Assembly (NCBI RefSeq): GCF_014642855.1
Contig: NZ_BMJB01000001.1
Coordinates: 2,852,001-2,916,000 of the forward strand
Direction: 5' to 3'
Source of the DNA: Edaphobacter acidisoli
GTDB lineage: Bacteria; Acidobacteriota; Terriglobia; Terriglobales; Acidobacteriaceae
DNA: 64,000 bases
Positions within the stretch are counted from its first letter, which is position 1. Each line of letters opens with the position of its first letter. The notes under the pieces are model-generated. The model searched no databases and was not told the origin of the DNA. It saw only the letters and a program-made list of their open reading frames with translations. A program made the position numbers and the translations under genes. Positions 61,084 through 64,000 of this stretch are shown in pieces.

Positions 61084-61707
61084 ATGCTTAAACTCGACAT
61101 GCGCCGCACTCTGAATAGCCTGCTGTTCGTCTTTGCATTGCTCCTGATCCTGCTTGCGGCTGCGCGCCCGGCTGCGGCGGTTGAAGTGAAGATCTCCGCC
61201 AGCGCGCTTGAGCGCACGCTCGTCACGCAGCTCTTCAATGGGCCGGATGGGCGATATTATCTGCGGGGCAATCCACATTCGAGTTGCTATGTGTATGCGG
61301 ATTCGCCACACGTGAGCTTCGCTGATGACCGCATCGTGGTTGATGTACACACGCGGTCGAGGCTCGGTGCGTCGGTGATGGGCAGGTGCCTGGGCGTCTC
61401 GCTCTCGACCAACGCGCGGGTGTCGCTGGTCCCCGATGCGGAGGAAGAGTCGATCGGCTTTCGCGACGCGCGCATCGAGCACATGAGTGAGTCCCGCGAG
61501 CTTAACTTCCTTCTGGTTCCCTTCCTCAGCGGCAAGCTGCCCGCGCAGATGAAGGTGAACGCTGCGGACCTGGTGCGGCAAGTCCTGGCGCGTTCAAAAG
61601 AAGTCACAGGCTATAGCTGCACGCTCGGCACGCTCAAGATGCATTCACTGTTGGTTGAGGGCGATGCGCTGGTGATGGATGCAGATGGGGACCTGAACGT
61701 GGACTGA
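61084..61707 (+). CDS. Exported lipid-binding-like protein of unknown function
   Basis: A 207-residue protein with signal segment LNSLLFVFALLLILLAAARPAAA. The mature part alternates strands and one helix (VEVKISASALERTLVTQLFN, HVSFADDRIVVDVHTRSRLG) like DUF2993 or tubular lipid-binding proteins; this is a resemblance only. It has three cysteines after the signal. The ATG could be 61084 or 61099. It converges on the next gene, with two bases between stops. Confidence 0.6.
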   Translation: MLKLDMRRTLNSLLFVFALLLILLAAARPAAAVEVKISASALERTLVTQLFNGPDGRYYLRGNPHSSCYVYADSPHVSFADDRIVVDVHTRSRLGASVMGRCLGVSLSTNARVSLVPDAEEESIGFRDARIEHMSESRELNFLLVPFLSGKLPAQMKVNAADLVRQVLARSKEVTGYSCTLGTLKMHSLLVEGDALVMDADGDLNVD

Positions 61708-61709
61708 CT

Positions 61710-62699
61710 CTATTCGGCAGCGGGCACAAGTACGGGAGCCGAAGGCTTCTCCGCAGGCTCGCCCGGCACAAGGACGCGCTCGGCGTTCTTCGGAATCTTG
61801 AAGCGACCATCGGTGAAGTAAGCAATTGCCATACCTGCTGTCACGTGGGGGCTGAGCACGGCCAGCGGCACCACATATTTTTTCGACTTCATCATCGATT
61901 CGACCACCCCATACACAGGATGACTGCGCGGAATGGTGCCGGGAACCTGCGGGATCACAAAGGTGGTGAACTCGAGGCCAGGGTTACGGTGCGCGTACCT
62001 GGTAAGCGAGCGGGCTACCTGCTTCGGCGTCGTGATGCCGAGATCGACGAGGAAGTTGCGCCGGACGGCGTGCGGGTAATACATATTGAGCACGTTGCGC
62101 GAGAAGTCGGCGCAGTTGCGGTAGAGCAGGTTGAAGCCGGCAATGTTGCGCCGGTCATTCAGCAGCGCGACCAGGCGCTCGTCCTGCTCGCGCGTGGTCT
62201 CGATCTGGAAGCCGTATATTTTGCGGTCGTAGGAGGCGCCGACGAGTTGTGTCCAGTCACCCGGCGGCGGCTCGCCAGCCGCTTCGGCTGCCGTGGTGTT
62301 GGGCGCAATATTGAGCAGGTACTGGCGGCGGTAGTCGTCGCGGAGTTGCGCTTCGAGCGCGGGCGTTGCTTCGGAGGGGATGTCCTCTACGCGCTCGACC
62401 GAGTAAAGATAGGGGACGATAGGAATGGCAATCCAGTCGTAGCCTCCTACGCGATGGTAGCGGCTGATGACGACACCGTCTTCGTCGGGCGCGCACATGC
62501 GCAGCTCAGTCGGCGATTGTGCGCAGATGCGGTCGAGATAGATGGCGGCGTGCCCGGTGGGGTTCATGGCGCCAAACTGCCCGTAGGGCTGCTCCATCAG
62601 CAGCGCGGCATCGGCCACTGCGTGAGTTCCTCCTGCTGCGATGCTCAATAGAGCAAAGACAATCAGGACAGCCCGCAGACTCTTGGTCGAAATGCACAT
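61710..62699 (-). CDS. Exported protein with permuted NlpC/P60-like (papain-fold) signature
   Basis: A 329-residue exported protein. After a signal peptide (RAVLIVFALLSIAAGGTHA) it has NPTGHAAIYLDR (H50) and, 146 residues later, LLYRNCADFSRNVLN (C196). In that order, His before Cys, they match the permuted papain-like fold of the LRAT/DUF4105-type group. Many members are cell-wall hydrolases or acyltransferases; the substrate is unknown. The C-terminus is Pro/Val-rich. The gap to the YciI gene has a terminator-like hairpin. Confidence 0.65.
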   Translation of the reverse strand: MCISTKSLRAVLIVFALLSIAAGGTHAVADAALLMEQPYGQFGAMNPTGHAAIYLDRICAQSPTELRMCAPDEDGVVISRYHRVGGYDWIAIPIVPYLYSVERVEDIPSEATPALEAQLRDDYRRQYLLNIAPNTTAAEAAGEPPPGDWTQLVGASYDRKIYGFQIETTREQDERLVALLNDRRNIAGFNLLYRNCADFSRNVLNMYYPHAVRRNFLVDLGITTPKQVARSLTRYAHRNPGLEFTTFVIPQVPGTIPRSHPVYGVVESMMKSKKYVVPLAVLSPHVTAGMAIAYFTDGRFKIPKNAERVLVPGEPAEKPSAPVLVPAAE

Positions 62700-62848
62700 A
62701 CCTGGTTAGAGCAGCGGGCGAGAGGAAATGTTGTGGTGCGAAAGCAATTTTCATACGGCGAAAATGGTTGCTTCGACGGGAAATTAAGAACAATCAGGTT
62801 CCTGATTTTTGCCAAGTCGAATGTTTTGAAGCTTGTGAAAAATGAATA

Positions 62849-62880
62849 GACCCATGCCGCGAGTTGTTGCGACATGGGTC
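62849..62880 (-). terminator. Hairpin after the YciI gene
   Basis: GACCCATGCCGC (62849-62860), an 8-base loop, GCGACATGGGTC (62869-62880): a 12-bp stem with one mismatch, 18 bases past the stop of the minus-strand YciI gene. Confidence 0.65.
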
Positions 62881-62897
62881 GACAGATGACATGTAGC

Positions 62898-63314
62898 CTA
62901 TTGGTTGGCTAACTGCTCGCGCAGCTTCTTGTCTTTCTCCTTGAGTTCCGGGGTCAGCACTTCGCCGAAGTCGGCGGGATCGAAGATCTCGCGCAACTCG
63001 ATCTCTGTGCCTCCATCGAACGGAGCGCGTTTGAGCCACTCGACTGCCTCTTCCATCGATTTCACCTTCCAGAGCCAGAAACCCGCAATCAGCTCCTTCG
63101 CCTCGGCAAAGGGTCCGTCGGTCACTGTCCGCTTGCCGCCGGAAAACTTGACACGCTTTCCGTGTGAGCTGGCTTTCAGGCCTTCACCAGCCTGCATGAT
63201 GCCGGCCTTCACCAGCTCTTCGTTGTACTTCGTCATTGCAGCGAGGATCTCAGTGTTGGGAAGCACGCCTGCTTCAGAGCTCTTGTCCGCTTTTACGATT
63301 ACCATTACGCGCAT
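62898..63314 (-). CDS. YciI-family (DGPF domain) protein
   Basis: A 138-residue protein with the YciI/DGPF fold. VMVIVKADKSSEAGVLP, TVTDGPFAEAKELIAGFWLW and a lysine-rich C-terminus are characteristic. In Acidobacteriota such genes often stand near ECF sigma factors, but none is adjacent here. Function is not established. AGGAGATGTGCA precedes the ATG at 63314, so the start is firm. Confidence 0.88.
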   Translation of the reverse strand: MRVMVIVKADKSSEAGVLPNTEILAAMTKYNEELVKAGIMQAGEGLKASSHGKRVKFSGGKRTVTDGPFAEAKELIAGFWLWKVKSMEEAVEWLKRAPFDGGTEIELREIFDPADFGEVLTPELKEKDKKLREQLANQ

Positions 63315-63545
63315 TGCACATCTCCTGTTGATTCAGTAGTAGGGCAGGGTTTGCCGGAGGCTTGCCGCGGCTAAAATTCCTGCTTCTGCCTATACGTCGA
63401 ACGAGTTTTCTGTCATTCGACATTTTTGATGCATCTTTTTTCGCGGCATCACCTGACCGAAAGGTAAATCTTAGAGAGACGGTTTGCTTAGTCCTCTCAG
63501 TACGCCTTTGCCCGCTCTAACCGGTACAATAGGCAGGGCATACTC

Positions 63546-64000
63546 ATGAGCTGGTTTAAGCGCGAAGACAACGAGATCGTCAACGATGACCGCAAGACCG
63601 TCCGTACAGAGGGACTGTGGGTGCGCTGCGAAGGTTGCGGCCAGGTCATTTTTAAGGCAGACCTTGAAGCCAACCTGCGGGTATGTCCCAAGTGCGGCCA
63701 TCACTTCCGCATCGACGCGCGCTCGCGTATTGAAAGCCTGCTGGAACCGGGCTACGAGCTGGTTGATCTGAACCTGGTCTCGACTGATCCGCTCCAGTTT
63801 ACCGATCTGAAGCCTTACAAAAAGCGGCTGGCCGAGGCACGGAAGAAGACCGGGCTGAACGACGCCATCATCAATGCAGTTGGCAGGATCGGTCCGCACG
63901 ATGTGGTGCTGAGCGTGATGGAGTACAGCTTCATCGGCGGCAGCATGGGCGCGGTGGTCGGCGAGACGATCGCGCGCGCGGTGGACCGCTCGCTTGAGTC
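63546..64000 (+). CDS. accD: AccD, acetyl-CoA carboxylase carboxyltransferase beta subunit (5' end)
   Basis: The first 151 residues of the beta subunit, which with AccA moves the carboxyl group from biotin to acetyl-CoA in fatty acid synthesis. The N-terminal zinc ribbon is complete: CEGCG and CPKCG give C28, C31, C47 and C50. Then YKKRLAEARKKTGLNDAI and GGSMGAVVGETIARAVDRS start the carboxyltransferase domain. The frame runs off the right edge. The upstream gap (63315-63545) has an inverted pair GTCGAA/TTCGAC near 63396-63420 that may be regulatory; nothing else was recognised. Confidence 0.95.
   Translation, partial: MSWFKREDNEIVNDDRKTVRTEGLWVRCEGCGQVIFKADLEANLRVCPKCGHHFRIDARSRIESLLEPGYELVDLNLVSTDPLQFTDLKPYKKRLAEARKKTGLNDAIINAVGRIGPHDVVLSVMEYSFIGGSMGAVVGETIARAVDRSLE

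Overview
The window is bacterial chromosome with about 60 % GC, and most likely comes from an Acidobacteriota of the Terriglobia (Granulicella/Terriglobus/Edaphobacter type). That placement is inference. It rests on the gene mix (hemicellulose esterases, a tannase-type esterase, a GH127 enzyme, a PEP-CTERM-like protein, periplasmic VOC and DUF-type proteins) and on dense intergenic repeat families. No rRNA, tRNA, CRISPR array, transposase or prophage was seen. About 62 genes are supported.

Layout. 0-4.5 kb: end of purK, then a leftward E3-LipB-E2 (lpdA-lipB-E2) lipoate and 2-oxoacid dehydrogenase group. 4.8-9.9 kb: secreted protein, nucleoside hydrolase, panE-hemB pair, PEP-CTERM-like protein, zinc-ribbon membrane protein. 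10-15.8 kb: mutS2, a low-GC tandem duplication of small exported proteins with gene remnants between them, and two START-like (SRPBCC) proteins. 15.8-22.8 kb: tannase-family esterase, Gfo/Idh oxidoreductase, alanine racemase, SGNH lipoprotein, PEBP lipoprotein. 22.8-25 kb: MarR regulator divergent from a methyltransferase across a perfect palindrome, then an ICMT-like membrane methyltransferase. 25-29.4 kb: the chromosome partition and origin region (parB, parA, rsmG, six parS palindromes). 29.4-35.7 kb: aldo/keto reductase, glutamine-amidotransferase-like hydrolase, a low-GC AbiJ-like plus PD-(D/E)XK protein, greB, VOC protein, plsC, folC and a 46-residue small membrane protein. 36-44.5 kb: lipoprotein, SGNH esterase, CE15 esterase, MHYT-GGDEF-EAL protein, GH127 enzyme. 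44.7-50.9 kb: dnaN with a DnaA-box-rich upstream region, O-methyltransferase, ribD, mntH divergent from a DtxR/MntR regulator. 51.1-53.4 kb: a putative metal-handling operon (Cys-rich protein, outer-membrane protein, HMA protein, MerT-like protein). 53.5-64 kb: acyltransferase, purD, DinB protein, VOC protein, sugar isomerase-like protein, GT-C-like membrane protein, hexose-6-phosphate mutarotase-like protein, lipid-binding-like protein, NlpC/P60-like protein, YciI protein, start of accD.

The clearest large-scale signal is a GC-skew switch. The + strand is C-rich left of about 27 kb and G-rich right of about 28 kb, whichever strand the genes lie on. This coincides with parAB, six parS sites and a group of TGTGGA(G/A)AA boxes upstream of parA, so a replication origin probably lies at 27.0-28.3 kb. 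A cassette (parS, hairpin repeat, parS) is present twice there, on either side of rsmG.

The second signal is repeats. One nested-palindrome family (outer arms built from CACCGAT units, inner arms from CCGCGGATTTCACGGAT-like sequence) has at least eleven complete, partial or decayed copies. Copies form the folC C-terminus, the lipB stop codon and the sequence touching the plsC start. A second repeat (GTCATTCTGAGCG-type) is inserted in frame in mutS2 and folC, and a third family (GGAATCTGC/GCAGATTCC type) lies between genes.
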